Shown here piece after piece: positions 53,781 through 62,978 of a DNA stretch of 64,000 bases (positions are counted from its first letter, which is position 1; every line of letters starts with the position of its first letter). Source of the stretch: Parapedobacter composti (GTDB taxonomy: Bacteria; Bacteroidota; Bacteroidia; Sphingobacteriales; Sphingobacteriaceae); contig NZ_FOLL01000007.1 in NCBI RefSeq assembly GCF_900112315.1, positions 124,001 through 188,000 on the forward strand, given 5' to 3'. The notes under the pieces are model-generated. The model saw nothing but the letters and a program-made list of their open reading frames with translations, searched no databases and was not told the origin of the DNA. A program made the translations under genes and the position numbers.

Positions 53781-55448
53781 CTATGGATTCCACCTCGGGT
53801 CGCCTATCGGCCCTGCCGAACTGCTGGCCGTCAGCAACGGCGAACCGGCGGGGAACGAAAAATCGTTCGTCGCGTGATCCCACGGCAGCGTTTCGCGGAT
53901 TACGCCCTGTTGTACCACAGCCGAGGGGATGTTGAGCTCCGCCGGCGGTTCGGCGCTGTTCATCAGGTTATGCAGGTTCACGTATTCAAACCGGGCCGTG
54001 GCGCCGTTTCCTGCACGCAGCAGATCGTTATGCACCGTAGGTGTCGGATACCGAACGGAAGCCCATTTGGTGTTGGCAAGCACGCTATTCCGCACCACAA
54101 TGTCGGCCGGGGTGTTCACGTCGACTAACGGACGGCGGCCGTCGTTCCCGAAGGCGTTGACGGTCACCTGGTCAAACAGGATGGAAGCAGCGGGCGTTCC
54201 GATATTAACGTCATACCGCACAATGCTTTTGCTCACCCGGTTGATGGTGGAGTTCACGATCTCCAACCGGTTCATGCCCAGCTTCTGGATTTCAAATAGT
54301 GCATAATCAGTATCGTTATCCTGCAGGATACTGTTTTCCACGCGAATGAAATCAACTTGGTGGTCACGATTTCCGGCCCGGCTTCCGCGCACCAGCGCGC
54401 GCCCGATGCGCTGCATCACGCAGCCCCGTATGGTGATGGAGCTGAACTGGGTAGGGCTGTTATCGGAGGTTTCGCCCTTGAGGTCAATCAGGTAGGTGTC
54501 TGCTACGGCCAGCATATCAAGCGTCAGGTCTTCCAAACGGATACCGGCCCCATCTCCCCGCAGTTCAAAGCCCCGAAGCTGCAAAATGGTTTCCGCGGGA
54601 TTGCCTGATACCGCACCGATGGTCACCTGCTTCTTCATCAGTATGATGATTTCTTCGGTGGCCGTGTAAGTGCCTGGATGCAGCCCGATGGCATCCTGAT
54701 CGGCCGCTGCTTCTAAGATGGCTTTCAGATCATCTTCAGGTGTTATCTCAACCGTAAAATTGCTGGGTTCTTTGGTGGTAAACGCGAGGGATCCCACCTG
54801 CACGTTTCCTGCCAGTAACAGCGCTACATAGCGCGTTTGGGGTGTCAGATTTTCTACGGTAATTGTCGCATTTTCAATGGTCTCTGCGTCCAAATCTACG
54901 CGCTGTACCTCACGTCCGGTTTCGGAACCCGCCTCAAACTCCGTGATCACTAACCGGGTGACGGTTTCATCGTACCGCCATTTCAGGATCACCTGTGTGT
55001 CCTTCAGGTCTGTTTGCTCATTGATGGCGATGAAGAGTTGCTTGCCGCGGATGGTGAACCCATTGCTATGCAGCCAGCTGGACGCCGGTATACCGGCCGT
55101 TTCGTTGGTACGCACCCGGGCAAAATACTTTTCTCGCACTTCCAGTTGCTCATCTGTCAACACGATACCTGTGGTATCGGTCTGCAAGGTGAGCAGCGCA
55201 CCGCTTTCGAAGAGCGTGTCCTTCGATATTTCTACCGTATAGGTGGGGCTTGCACTTGTATTTAGTGCTTCCTTCCAGGTAAGTGTTACCTGTGTTTCCC
55301 CGCTCTCGGCGCTGATGTCTCCGGCCGGCATAAACATGCGATCGGGTCTGAATTCCTTGAACAAGTCGTCCTGTTGTTTACAGGCGGCCAACATTATCAA
55401 GGCAATGAATATGCGGCCGACCGGTTTCGTTATTTTCAACTGTTTCAT
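53781..55448 (-). CDS. Surface lipoprotein with Fn3 repeats and DUF5123/DUF4957-type beta-helix
   Basis: 555 residues. The lipobox MLAAC lipidates C23. Two fibronectin-type III-like modules (about 45-135 and 140-235; QVTLTWKEALN..., PQTRYVALLLAGN) are followed by a parallel beta-helix (about 240-555), which resembles the DUF5123/DUF4957 proteins of pectin loci. No catalytic residues were recognised. In this position, after SusD, such proteins serve as extra glycan-binding subunits (SusE/F-like); inferred. It lies 11 bp after the SusD 2 stop. Confidence 0.85.
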   Translation of the reverse strand: MKQLKITKPVGRIFIALIMLAACKQQDDLFKEFRPDRMFMPAGDISAESGETQVTLTWKEALNTSASPTYTVEISKDTLFESGALLTLQTDTTGIVLTDEQLEVREKYFARVRTNETAGIPASSWLHSNGFTIRGKQLFIAINEQTDLKDTQVILKWRYDETVTRLVITEFEAGSETGREVQRVDLDAETIENATITVENLTPQTRYVALLLAGNVQVGSLAFTTKEPSNFTVEITPEDDLKAILEAAADQDAIGLHPGTYTATEEIIILMKKQVTIGAVSGNPAETILQLRGFELRGDGAGIRLEDLTLDMLAVADTYLIDLKGETSDNSPTQFSSITIRGCVMQRIGRALVRGSRAGNRDHQVDFIRVENSILQDNDTDYALFEIQKLGMNRLEIVNSTINRVSKSIVRYDVNIGTPAASILFDQVTVNAFGNDGRRPLVDVNTPADIVVRNSVLANTKWASVRYPTPTVHNDLLRAGNGATARFEYVNLHNLMNSAEPPAELNIPSAVVQQGVIRETLPWDHATNDFSFPAGSPLLTASSSAGPIGDPRWNP

Positions 55449-55459
55449 AGCTAATCAAA

Positions 55460-57313
55460 TTAGTTAGGATAGCCGTAATCCTGATCAAGTCGGTAGTTTT
55501 CCGACACAATTTCACTGTAAATGGGCAGCAGTTCACTCTGCCCCCGGGTAAAGTGGATAGCATAGCCGCTTCCGGACGGGTTTCCATTGTCATCCACCCC
55601 ATAAATATAACCGCTGTTCACCGCCTGGCGCCAGTTAACCCGGGTGTATCCTTCAGGGGCCGATGACGGATCCGGTTGGTAATAAACGTCGTTTATCGTA
55701 CCGCCATAAAATTCAATATCGGCCACCTCTGCAGTCGCCCCCACGTTTTGGAACGCCCCCAACCTGTAATAAATATATTGGGGCACGGCCGCGTAGCTTC
55801 CTTCGCCATCTTTGAACTGGCGGAGTTTCTCGCGGGTGCTGTTCAGCACGGTTTCAAGCAAATTCCAGCGCAAAAGGTCATATTTACGGATGCCCTCGCC
55901 GCCGAACTCGAGCAACCGTTCTTTGACAATGGCATTGAAAAACCCTTCCTTGTCTCCCGGTATGCTACCGATCAGGCTTTCATCGCCACCATATGCGCGC
56001 ATCCGAACGGCGCGTAACGCATCCGCGGCCTCGGTAGAAGGACCGCCGTTCAGTTCATTGTCGGCTTCGGCAAAAAGCAAGAGAATATCCGAATACCTCA
56101 GGAATGGCCAGTCGATGCCCAAACTTTGCGACTGATCGTGGATATTCGTCCAATACTTGCGGTATTTCGCATCGGTAAGGTTCGTCGCCTGCTGTATGGG
56201 TTTATTATCATTGGCATCCAGTTCAAATAATCCCAGCGTCACATCACGGCGCGTATCACCGACGCCAAATTCATAGAAATACGTTGGTATCGCCCTCACC
56301 CCGCCATTGGCATATCCATAGCGGGAGTTGGTGTTTTGCCGCAGGCCGTTGCCATAGCCCAGCTTACTGTCTGTCCGGGCGTTCCCGCCAAAGGCTCCCA
56401 CCTTAAAAATCACCTCCCTCGTGGCATCAAGGCTCGGTTGCCCATGCAGGGATTTAAACACGTTTTCAAAATCCGGATTCAACTGGTTTTCGCCCTGCTC
56501 GATGATGTCTAAACATTCCTTCCGGGCTATCTCGTAATAGGTAAGGTAATCGGCCCTGCGCTCCATCTGCCGTGTCTCCCGGCGTAAGGAGTAACCTCCC
56601 CGTGCGAGCGCTATGCGCGCCCGGATTCCCTTGGCTGCCGCTTTGGTGATACGCGTTGGCGGGTCGTTACTTTCCGACCGCCAAGGAATCAGCTCGATAG
56701 CCTGAGCCAGGTCGTCCAATACCCGGTCGTATATAACATCCCTGTCCGTTTTTGTAAGATAGAGATCAGGCACATCGGCCGCAGGTTCAAATGAGGCTGG
56801 CACATCGCCCCAGTTACGGATCAACTCATGGAAAAACCAAGCCCTTAACGTCAGGGCCTCCCCCAGATACTTACGCATCTGTGCCTGGTCGGCAGGTGTA
56901 CCCGAGTTATACGGGTCAGACAACGGAATATATTTGATACAGATGTTGGCCCGCTCGATGCCCTCATACAACTGGCGGAACGGGTTGTTGAGTTCGGTAT
57001 TCTGGGGAGCCACCCCATATTCGCTGATGCCGCGGCGGTCCAGCGGGTTATAGCTTCCGGATGTTTTAAAGTCATCGGCCGACTGCGGATAGATAATGGA
57101 TAGGCGGCTGCCGTATCCGTCGTCACCCATCAACCGGTTATAGATACCGGTAATTGCAGACCCCGTATAGGATACACTATTGAATACTGCGTCTTGCGAA
57201 AGATTCGACGGATTTTCCACGTCGAGGTACTTTTCACAGGACGGCATGGCTATCAAAACGGTCGCTGCTAGCGCAATGGAAGAAATATGGCGAGTTAAAA
57301 CATGCTTTTTCAT
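55460..57313 (-). CDS. SusD/RagB family outer-membrane lipoprotein (pair 2)
   Basis: 617 residues. The lipobox LIAMPSC lipidates C26, followed by the usual CEKYLDVENPSNLSQD start. It has helical TPR-like segments (LTLRAWFFHELIRNWGDVP) and the C-terminal region of the family (LLPIYSEIVSENYRLDQDYGYPN). It caps SusC 2 and binds oligosaccharide. It lies 12 bp after SusC 2 in a five- or six-gene operon. Confidence 0.96.
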   Translation of the reverse strand: MKKHVLTRHISSIALAATVLIAMPSCEKYLDVENPSNLSQDAVFNSVSYTGSAITGIYNRLMGDDGYGSRLSIIYPQSADDFKTSGSYNPLDRRGISEYGVAPQNTELNNPFRQLYEGIERANICIKYIPLSDPYNSGTPADQAQMRKYLGEALTLRAWFFHELIRNWGDVPASFEPAADVPDLYLTKTDRDVIYDRVLDDLAQAIELIPWRSESNDPPTRITKAAAKGIRARIALARGGYSLRRETRQMERRADYLTYYEIARKECLDIIEQGENQLNPDFENVFKSLHGQPSLDATREVIFKVGAFGGNARTDSKLGYGNGLRQNTNSRYGYANGGVRAIPTYFYEFGVGDTRRDVTLGLFELDANDNKPIQQATNLTDAKYRKYWTNIHDQSQSLGIDWPFLRYSDILLLFAEADNELNGGPSTEAADALRAVRMRAYGGDESLIGSIPGDKEGFFNAIVKERLLEFGGEGIRKYDLLRWNLLETVLNSTREKLRQFKDGEGSYAAVPQYIYYRLGAFQNVGATAEVADIEFYGGTINDVYYQPDPSSAPEGYTRVNWRQAVNSGYIYGVDDNGNPSGSGYAIHFTRGQSELLPIYSEIVSENYRLDQDYGYPN

Positions 57314-57325
57314 GACGTGATGTGG

Positions 57326-60300
57326 TTAAAATGTTACATTAATCCCTGCTAACATGTATCTGCTCCTCGGATAAGCGGCATAGTCTACCGCCGGCGTCAG
57401 CGGATTGTTCCGCCGGGTGTTTGCTTCCGGATCGTAACCGCTGTAACCGGTTATGGTCCACAGGTTATTTACCGTCGCGTATATCCGTACATTGGAAAAC
57501 ACCCGGGTACGGCGCAGGATGTCATGCGGCAACGAATAACCCAGGGTCAGGTTACTGATGCGTAGGAACGATCCATCCTCTATCGCATAGGAATGCAAGA
57601 AGTAAGGTCCACCGGGCGGCGTCCACATCGTCGTGTTCGCGTTCATGGCAGCAAGTGTTTCGGGGTCGGTTACCCGCACACCGTTATCATCAAACCAGCG
57701 CCAGCGGTCGTTCATTGTCGTCAGCATATTATTATCCCGATACAGGTATTGGGTAGTAAACTCTATCTTATTGGCATTATACACCTTGTTGCCCACAGAC
57801 CAGTTCAGGAAAATACTGAGGTCGAAGTTTTTGTAGGCAAATTGATGGTTCATTCCGCCGATGAATTTCGGCTGCGCATTACCCAGTATCGTCCGGTCGG
57901 TCGCATTAATCATCTGTTCGCCGTCATCGCTCAGCTTTTTCAGTTTCAAATCACCGGGTTGCGGGTCGCGGTTGCCCAATGCTACGTTGCGTGTGCTCGG
58001 CACTCCCGCTTTCAGCGTATAGGTCTGGTTGTTCGGGTTATAGTCGAAATCGTCCAAGGTATAAAACCCGTCTGTTACATAACCATAGAACTGACCGATG
58101 GGGCTGCCGACCTGCACGATGAAGTCTTCAAATTGGCTGCTCACCCAACCTGCACGCTCAAGATAAGAGGCCAACGGCCGTCCCTCGGAGTCCAATCCGA
58201 GACTTACGATCTTATTCCGGTTGAACGAAATATTGAATTGACTTTGGTAGGTGAAATTCCGGCTCTGTACCACCGTTCCGGCCAATTGGATTTCAAGCCC
58301 CCTGTTTTCTGTTTCTCCGATGTTTTTAAGCTGCGTGGCATAGCCGCTGGTAGCCGGAACCCGAGCCTGGAGCAGCAGGTCTTTAGTGCTGTTTTGATAG
58401 AGATCAACCGAACCGCTGATCCGGCCGTTCAGCACGGCAAAGTCTAAGCCCACGTTCCGGGATATCGTGGTTTCCCACCGCAAATCACTGTTCGCCAACG
58501 ACAACGGGGCAAATCCCGGTGTGATGCTCTCCCCATAGGCGTACGAATAATTGTTATGTACGCCGAACATGGTCTTGTACAGGTCGATACCAATACGGTT
58601 GTTGCCTACAGCGCCGTAGCTTAGCCGCAGTTTCAGGTCAGACAGCCAGTCGCGGGTACCTTCCATAAACGATTCTTCGGAGGCGCGCCAGGCAACAGCC
58701 ATCGACGGAAAGAACGCGTTCCGGTTTTCTTTTGCAAACAGCGAAGAGCCATCACGCCGCAATGTCACTGTGGCCATATACCGGTCGCCATAGCTGTAAT
58801 TAAACTGTCCGAAAAGGGAGAAAAGCCGGTGTTCAGACCAGTTGGTCGAAGGGGGCGTCTGGATCATGCCGTCGCCCGGTATGGCTTTCTGAATTCCCGC
58901 AAATGCTTCTTTTGGCGAAATGTCTACCGGAAGCCACTTCACCTCCATCGCCTGATTCTTGTTTTGGATTTGGTAGATTTCATGTCCAAGCATCGCTTGA
59001 ACACGGTGCTCGCCGAATTTCTTACGATAAGTTAATGTATTTGAGTTAGTCAACGCAAACGATTCACCGTTGCCCAAATTGACCACGGGCTGGTTGTTGT
59101 TCTGGCGGGCCACGCCAGTAGACACACCTGCAAACCGGTTATCTTTCCGTACGGTATGATGAATACCAAAATTACTGCTGGCAATCAGTTCGTCCGTAAG
59201 CTTGAAACGTGCATTACCATTGAAGATGATGTCGTCGCGGTACTGGTTACGTATTTCGTCGTTAGCCAGCACTACGGGGTTAACCAAGTTCGTCTGGTTG
59301 GCGAACTCCGGATCGAACTCATCTACAATCGCTTCCATCCCCGGCGCTATGAAAGGCATAAACCGCACCGCGTTGCGTAGCCGGTTGCTGCTTTGCGTAC
59401 CGGTGCTGGAAGTACCCACACCGTCTACCTGTTGCTTGCTGTACCGCGCGTTAAATCCAATATCCAGGCGGTTGCTCGCTTTATGGGTAAACTTCAGTGA
59501 AGCCAATGTGCGCTGGAATCCGGAATTAAGCATAATCCCTTCTTCGTCGGTGTGGTTCAGGTTGAAGTTGAACGATGTTTTATCCGTGCCGCCCACTAAT
59601 CCCACGATATGGGACTGGTTACGCGCGTGCCGCCCGAACACGGCGTCCTGCCAGTCCACGAACGGCATATCCCGGTACAGTTCCAGGTCTTCCCAACGGC
59701 CATAGCGGTCGCGGAAGGCATTACGGGTTTGTTCATCGGTATTCAGGTTATAGGCCTGATACTGATACCTCACGTAGTCGTAAGGTTGCATGACATTCAG
59801 TCGGTTGGTGATGGTTCTTACCCCACCGAACCCATTGTAAGTTACCTGGGTTTTCATGTCCATCCCCCCTTTGGTCGTAATGATCACCACCCCGTTTGCA
59901 CCACGTGCCCCGTAAATAGCCGTAGACGCTGCATCCTTCAATACGTCTATCGATTCTATTTCCTGCGGCGACAGGATAGATAATGCATTTTCGACCTGAA
60001 TGCCGTCGACGATATAGAGCGGCGAATTGTCTTGGGTAATGGAGCCGCCTCCGCGCACGCGGATCTGGACTTCTGCTCCTGGGGCGCCTTCCGTGGTCAC
60101 CACCCTTACCCCGGCCAACCGGCCGGTGATGGCTTCGGCTGCCGAGCTCAACGGGATGTCTTTCAGTTGTCTGGCGTTAACTGACGAAACAGCGCTCGTT
60201 AGATCACGCCGGCTCACCGTGGAGTAGCCGATGGCCACGGCCTCTTCCAGCAGGCTCTCTTCTACCTCCAAAGCAACATCTACCGTCTGTCCCTCCGCAG

Positions 60301-60556
60301 CAGTTTTCTCCTGGGCTCTATAGCCCATGTAGCGGAATACCAGGGTAACTTCCGAACGGCCCTGTGGAAGTTGGAGTCGGTATCGGCCCGCGTCGTCGGT
60401 TTGTGCGGTCACCCCCGTCTCCTTCACTGACACGTTTACACCGGCAATCCCTCGTTGTGTGGCCTGATCGATCACCGTGCCGCTCACCACACCCTGCCCG
60501 TAGCTTTTATGGCTGGCAATCAGCAGCGTAAAAATCAACAGTACATAATACCTCAT
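57326..60556 (-). CDS. SusC/RagA TonB-dependent outer-membrane transporter (pair 2)
   Basis: 1076 residues. The signal peptide is 1-20 (LIASHKSYGQ). It has a carboxypeptidase-like regulatory domain (about 22-100), a plug with SVNARQLKDIPLSSAAEAITG and YGARGANGVVIITTKGG, and a barrel ending MLAGINVTF. It is distinct from SusC 1, so it probably takes a different pectic fragment. It heads the operon SusC-SusD-DUF5123-PL1-unknown-esterase fusion, under the operator at 60702. Confidence 0.97.
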   Translation of the reverse strand: MRYYVLLIFTLLIASHKSYGQGVVSGTVIDQATQRGIAGVNVSVKETGVTAQTDDAGRYRLQLPQGRSEVTLVFRYMGYRAQEKTAAEGQTVDVALEVEESLLEEAVAIGYSTVSRRDLTSAVSSVNARQLKDIPLSSAAEAITGRLAGVRVVTTEGAPGAEVQIRVRGGGSITQDNSPLYIVDGIQVENALSILSPQEIESIDVLKDAASTAIYGARGANGVVIITTKGGMDMKTQVTYNGFGGVRTITNRLNVMQPYDYVRYQYQAYNLNTDEQTRNAFRDRYGRWEDLELYRDMPFVDWQDAVFGRHARNQSHIVGLVGGTDKTSFNFNLNHTDEEGIMLNSGFQRTLASLKFTHKASNRLDIGFNARYSKQQVDGVGTSSTGTQSSNRLRNAVRFMPFIAPGMEAIVDEFDPEFANQTNLVNPVVLANDEIRNQYRDDIIFNGNARFKLTDELIASSNFGIHHTVRKDNRFAGVSTGVARQNNNQPVVNLGNGESFALTNSNTLTYRKKFGEHRVQAMLGHEIYQIQNKNQAMEVKWLPVDISPKEAFAGIQKAIPGDGMIQTPPSTNWSEHRLFSLFGQFNYSYGDRYMATVTLRRDGSSLFAKENRNAFFPSMAVAWRASEESFMEGTRDWLSDLKLRLSYGAVGNNRIGIDLYKTMFGVHNNYSYAYGESITPGFAPLSLANSDLRWETTISRNVGLDFAVLNGRISGSVDLYQNSTKDLLLQARVPATSGYATQLKNIGETENRGLEIQLAGTVVQSRNFTYQSQFNISFNRNKIVSLGLDSEGRPLASYLERAGWVSSQFEDFIVQVGSPIGQFYGYVTDGFYTLDDFDYNPNNQTYTLKAGVPSTRNVALGNRDPQPGDLKLKKLSDDGEQMINATDRTILGNAQPKFIGGMNHQFAYKNFDLSIFLNWSVGNKVYNANKIEFTTQYLYRDNNMLTTMNDRWRWFDDNGVRVTDPETLAAMNANTTMWTPPGGPYFLHSYAIEDGSFLRISNLTLGYSLPHDILRRTRVFSNVRIYATVNNLWTITGYSGYDPEANTRRNNPLTPAVDYAAYPRSRYMLAGINVTF

Positions 60557-60647
60557 AATGTGATTACTATAGTTTTATACTTGGTTTAATTGCCCGCATC
60601 TGGCTGTATGACGGTTAGCCACTACAACTGCCCGTGCGGTATTGGTG

Positions 60648-60655
60648 CAATTTTA
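60648..60655 (-). promoter_or_regulatory. Predicted -7 box of SusCD 2 operon
   Basis: TAAAATTG on the minus strand, identical to the GH28 -7 box. Its first T is 58.5 bp from the site 3 centre. No proper -33 box is present (ATTG at 15 bp). Leader about 85 nt. Confidence 0.55.
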
Positions 60656-60701
60656 CTGTATTTGCTATAGCAATCACCATCCGATCCCCCTAAAAAATTA
60701 C

Positions 60702-60725
60702 GCAATCGATACCGGCAACGATTGC
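60702..60725. promoter_or_regulatory. CCGG-centred operator, site 3 (SusCD 2)
   Basis: GCAATCG and CGATTGC arms surround a CCGG core centred at 60713.5, with two mismatched pairs inside. Half-sites AATCGATACCGG and AATCGTTGCCGG match sites 1 and 2. The rest of the 247-bp gap 60557-60803 shows no gene. Confidence 0.78.
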
Positions 60726-60803
60726 AGGACAGTACAGGATGCGCTTCCGGCCAGAGAGCTACGCCCATTGGCAGGGTGTCGGTTAGTTAGTGCGGTCGTG
60801 CTA

Positions 60804-62972
60804 TCAGGGCATCGGCTTAAATCCTTCGGCCTTTACCGTCCAGGATCCGTCTGCAGGAAATCCCGGCAGTTCACCCTCACTGCCGTCCCATCCGGCGGCC
60901 ATCATGGCCACGGTGGTCAGCAAGCCACCATTTCCCGGCAGGTATATCCGTAACCGGCCGTCTTGGTAATTATGCCCGTTTTTCAGGTACGTATTGGTTT
61001 GGATATCCATGAATAATGCATCCAGCGCTTTATCAGGCAACCCCAGCCGGGCGGCGTTCATGGCGGTCATCGGGAAGTCCCACCCCCAGGTATGTTCCCA
61101 GAACCAGGTGTCCCAGACCTTTTCCAGGGTGGCCGCCATCACCGCCTTGTCGAGCTTGGCTGATTCGGGCACCATGCCCAATGCTCCCAGCACGATGGGA
61201 TGATCCGTGCGCCAACGTTCATTCGTGTAGGAGTCCGGCGCGCTTTCCGTGGCGAGATACACACCGTCCTGCTGCGGCAGCGGCGCGAGCTTGTCGATTA
61301 CCTCGTCCCATTTCTCCTCCCTGGGCAGCCCGGCCCGTTCGCGCCACCGCTGTGCCACGCGCAAGGCCCAATCCCAGTAAGCCAGCTCGTACGTCGGGTT
61401 AAAAGTTTCCACGGCCGGAAAAACTTCCTGTGCCGGAATCAGCCCCTTTCCGAGGTTATAGCGGTCATTTTCCGCATCGTAGGTCGGGAAATCGGCCATG
61501 AACTCCGCCGTGGCGAACACCAGGTCTTTGTATTTTTCTATCACGGCTGGGTCCTGCTCATGGCGGTAAGCCAGTTCGGCCAGGTAGATGAAGTGCGGCT
61601 GCTGCCAAATCAGGAATGCAGCCACCGAAGAAGGCGACTCCTGCCCTTCGTGGTCAACCATTTTCGGCCAGCGTACCCCCTCGTATCCCTGGCGCTTGGC
61701 CAATGCCCGCGCCTTATCGGCGATATCCGCATACCAGCCAAGGCTTTTCTCCATTAAATCGGGCCGTCCCCAGAGCGCAAAGTGTACGGCATGCCACCAA
61801 TGCATCTCCAGGTGGGGCTTACCGAACCAGCTGTTGAACGTCAGTCCGGTTTCCTGCGGTGGATATGCACCGGCGCATTGCACCTTGGTCAGGTATTGGG
61901 AGAGCACTACGCGCCGCTCCAGCTCATGCGCCCGCGGGTCGGTGCTTCCGGCGAAGTCAATGGCTGCGCCGCGCGACCAGAACGCCTTCCACCCGGCTGC
62001 ACTGCTGGCTGCCGTGGCGGCGAAGCTGGCGATGCCCGAGGCGTCGCCGGCTTCGGGGCTGAACTGTACGCTCAGCTCAAACACATCGGTATCTGCCGCC
62101 GGGGTTACCTGGTAGTAATGCGGCGTATCTGCCGCCGCCACCTCGCCGACAGTCCACCTCAGCAGCGTCCGGTAGGTTATCCCCTCCAACACGTGCGCGA
62201 TGACAGCCCCACTGCCGTCCTGCTGTTCGATAGCCGTCTTATGCCGGTCAGGATGCGCATAGTAATTGCCTTCATCCAGAAACTCCGCGGTGGGATAAGG
62301 GTAGCGCAGGCGTACCTTCAGGCGCCCCTCCGCAATCAATGGCGAAGCAATCCGCACAGCTATCAGGTCGTCTTCCTGATGTCCCACGGTAACCACCTCC
62401 ACGGGGGTACCTTCCACCGCGAAGCGGCTGTTAATTTCGCCCGTCCACAGGTTAAGCTCCTGCCGGATAGCTTTTATCGCTTCCGGCCCCGCCAGCGAGC
62501 CGTCCTTCAGGTAAATATCGAAGCCCACATTACCCAGTTGGAGGCGGTGGGGATTTTTGCGGAACCAATTTGCCGCATCCTGGTTGCGGCCGGGCTCTTT
62601 CCATTGCACGCTATAGGTCGCTTCATGTCCGTCACCGTTGAAATCATAGGTCTTCAGCGTTTCCTCAAAGCGGTAGCCCACGGTATCGGCGAAGCGGTTC
62701 CATCCCCACTCGGCCTGTGTACCCAGCGCCACTCCCTTGGCGTAGCGGTCCGGAAAGGTCTGCAATCCGGTCACGTCTACCGTAAAGGCGAAGGCACCGT
62801 TGCCCACGGTCAGCGACTCCAGGGAGTCGATATGTGTGTTCACGATGTTGTGGCGGGTAACAACCTCCTTCCGGTCTATCGTTCCCCCGCCTGCGCAGCC
62901 GACCATAACAACAGCCAGCAGTGTACTGCCCAAAAATAGCTTCATTGTCTTATGTTGTGTAGTTGTTTTCAT
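60804..62972 (-). CDS. Six-hairpin (GH65-like) glycosidase lipoprotein
   Basis: 722 residues from ATG 62972; an ATG at 62945 (MKLFLGSTLLAVVMVGC) is an equally good start and directly begins the signal sequence with lipobox VVMVGC. An N-terminal beta-sandwich (about 35-300) precedes an (alpha/alpha)6 domain (about 340-680) with FNSWFGKPHLEMHWWHAVHFALWGR, TYELAYWDWALR and WDFPMTAMNAARLG, resembling GH65 and related six-hairpin enzymes. The substrate is unknown; the setting points to pectic side chains. It lies 6 bp after the DUF4450-like gene and upstream of site 3, so it is in a different transcript from SusCD 2. Confidence 0.75.
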   Translation of the reverse strand: MKTTTQHKTMKLFLGSTLLAVVMVGCAGGGTIDRKEVVTRHNIVNTHIDSLESLTVGNGAFAFTVDVTGLQTFPDRYAKGVALGTQAEWGWNRFADTVGYRFEETLKTYDFNGDGHEATYSVQWKEPGRNQDAANWFRKNPHRLQLGNVGFDIYLKDGSLAGPEAIKAIRQELNLWTGEINSRFAVEGTPVEVVTVGHQEDDLIAVRIASPLIAEGRLKVRLRYPYPTAEFLDEGNYYAHPDRHKTAIEQQDGSGAVIAHVLEGITYRTLLRWTVGEVAAADTPHYYQVTPAADTDVFELSVQFSPEAGDASGIASFAATAASSAAGWKAFWSRGAAIDFAGSTDPRAHELERRVVLSQYLTKVQCAGAYPPQETGLTFNSWFGKPHLEMHWWHAVHFALWGRPDLMEKSLGWYADIADKARALAKRQGYEGVRWPKMVDHEGQESPSSVAAFLIWQQPHFIYLAELAYRHEQDPAVIEKYKDLVFATAEFMADFPTYDAENDRYNLGKGLIPAQEVFPAVETFNPTYELAYWDWALRVAQRWRERAGLPREEKWDEVIDKLAPLPQQDGVYLATESAPDSYTNERWRTDHPIVLGALGMVPESAKLDKAVMAATLEKVWDTWFWEHTWGWDFPMTAMNAARLGLPDKALDALFMDIQTNTYLKNGHNYQDGRLRIYLPGNGGLLTTVAMMAAGWDGSEGELPGFPADGSWTVKAEGFKPMP

Positions 62973-62978
62973 GCATCG

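Noticed and set aside
53770-53883. 38-codon upstream extension of the PL1 frame
   Set aside because: It lies within the DUF5123-type gene and has no export signal; the signal starts at 53769.
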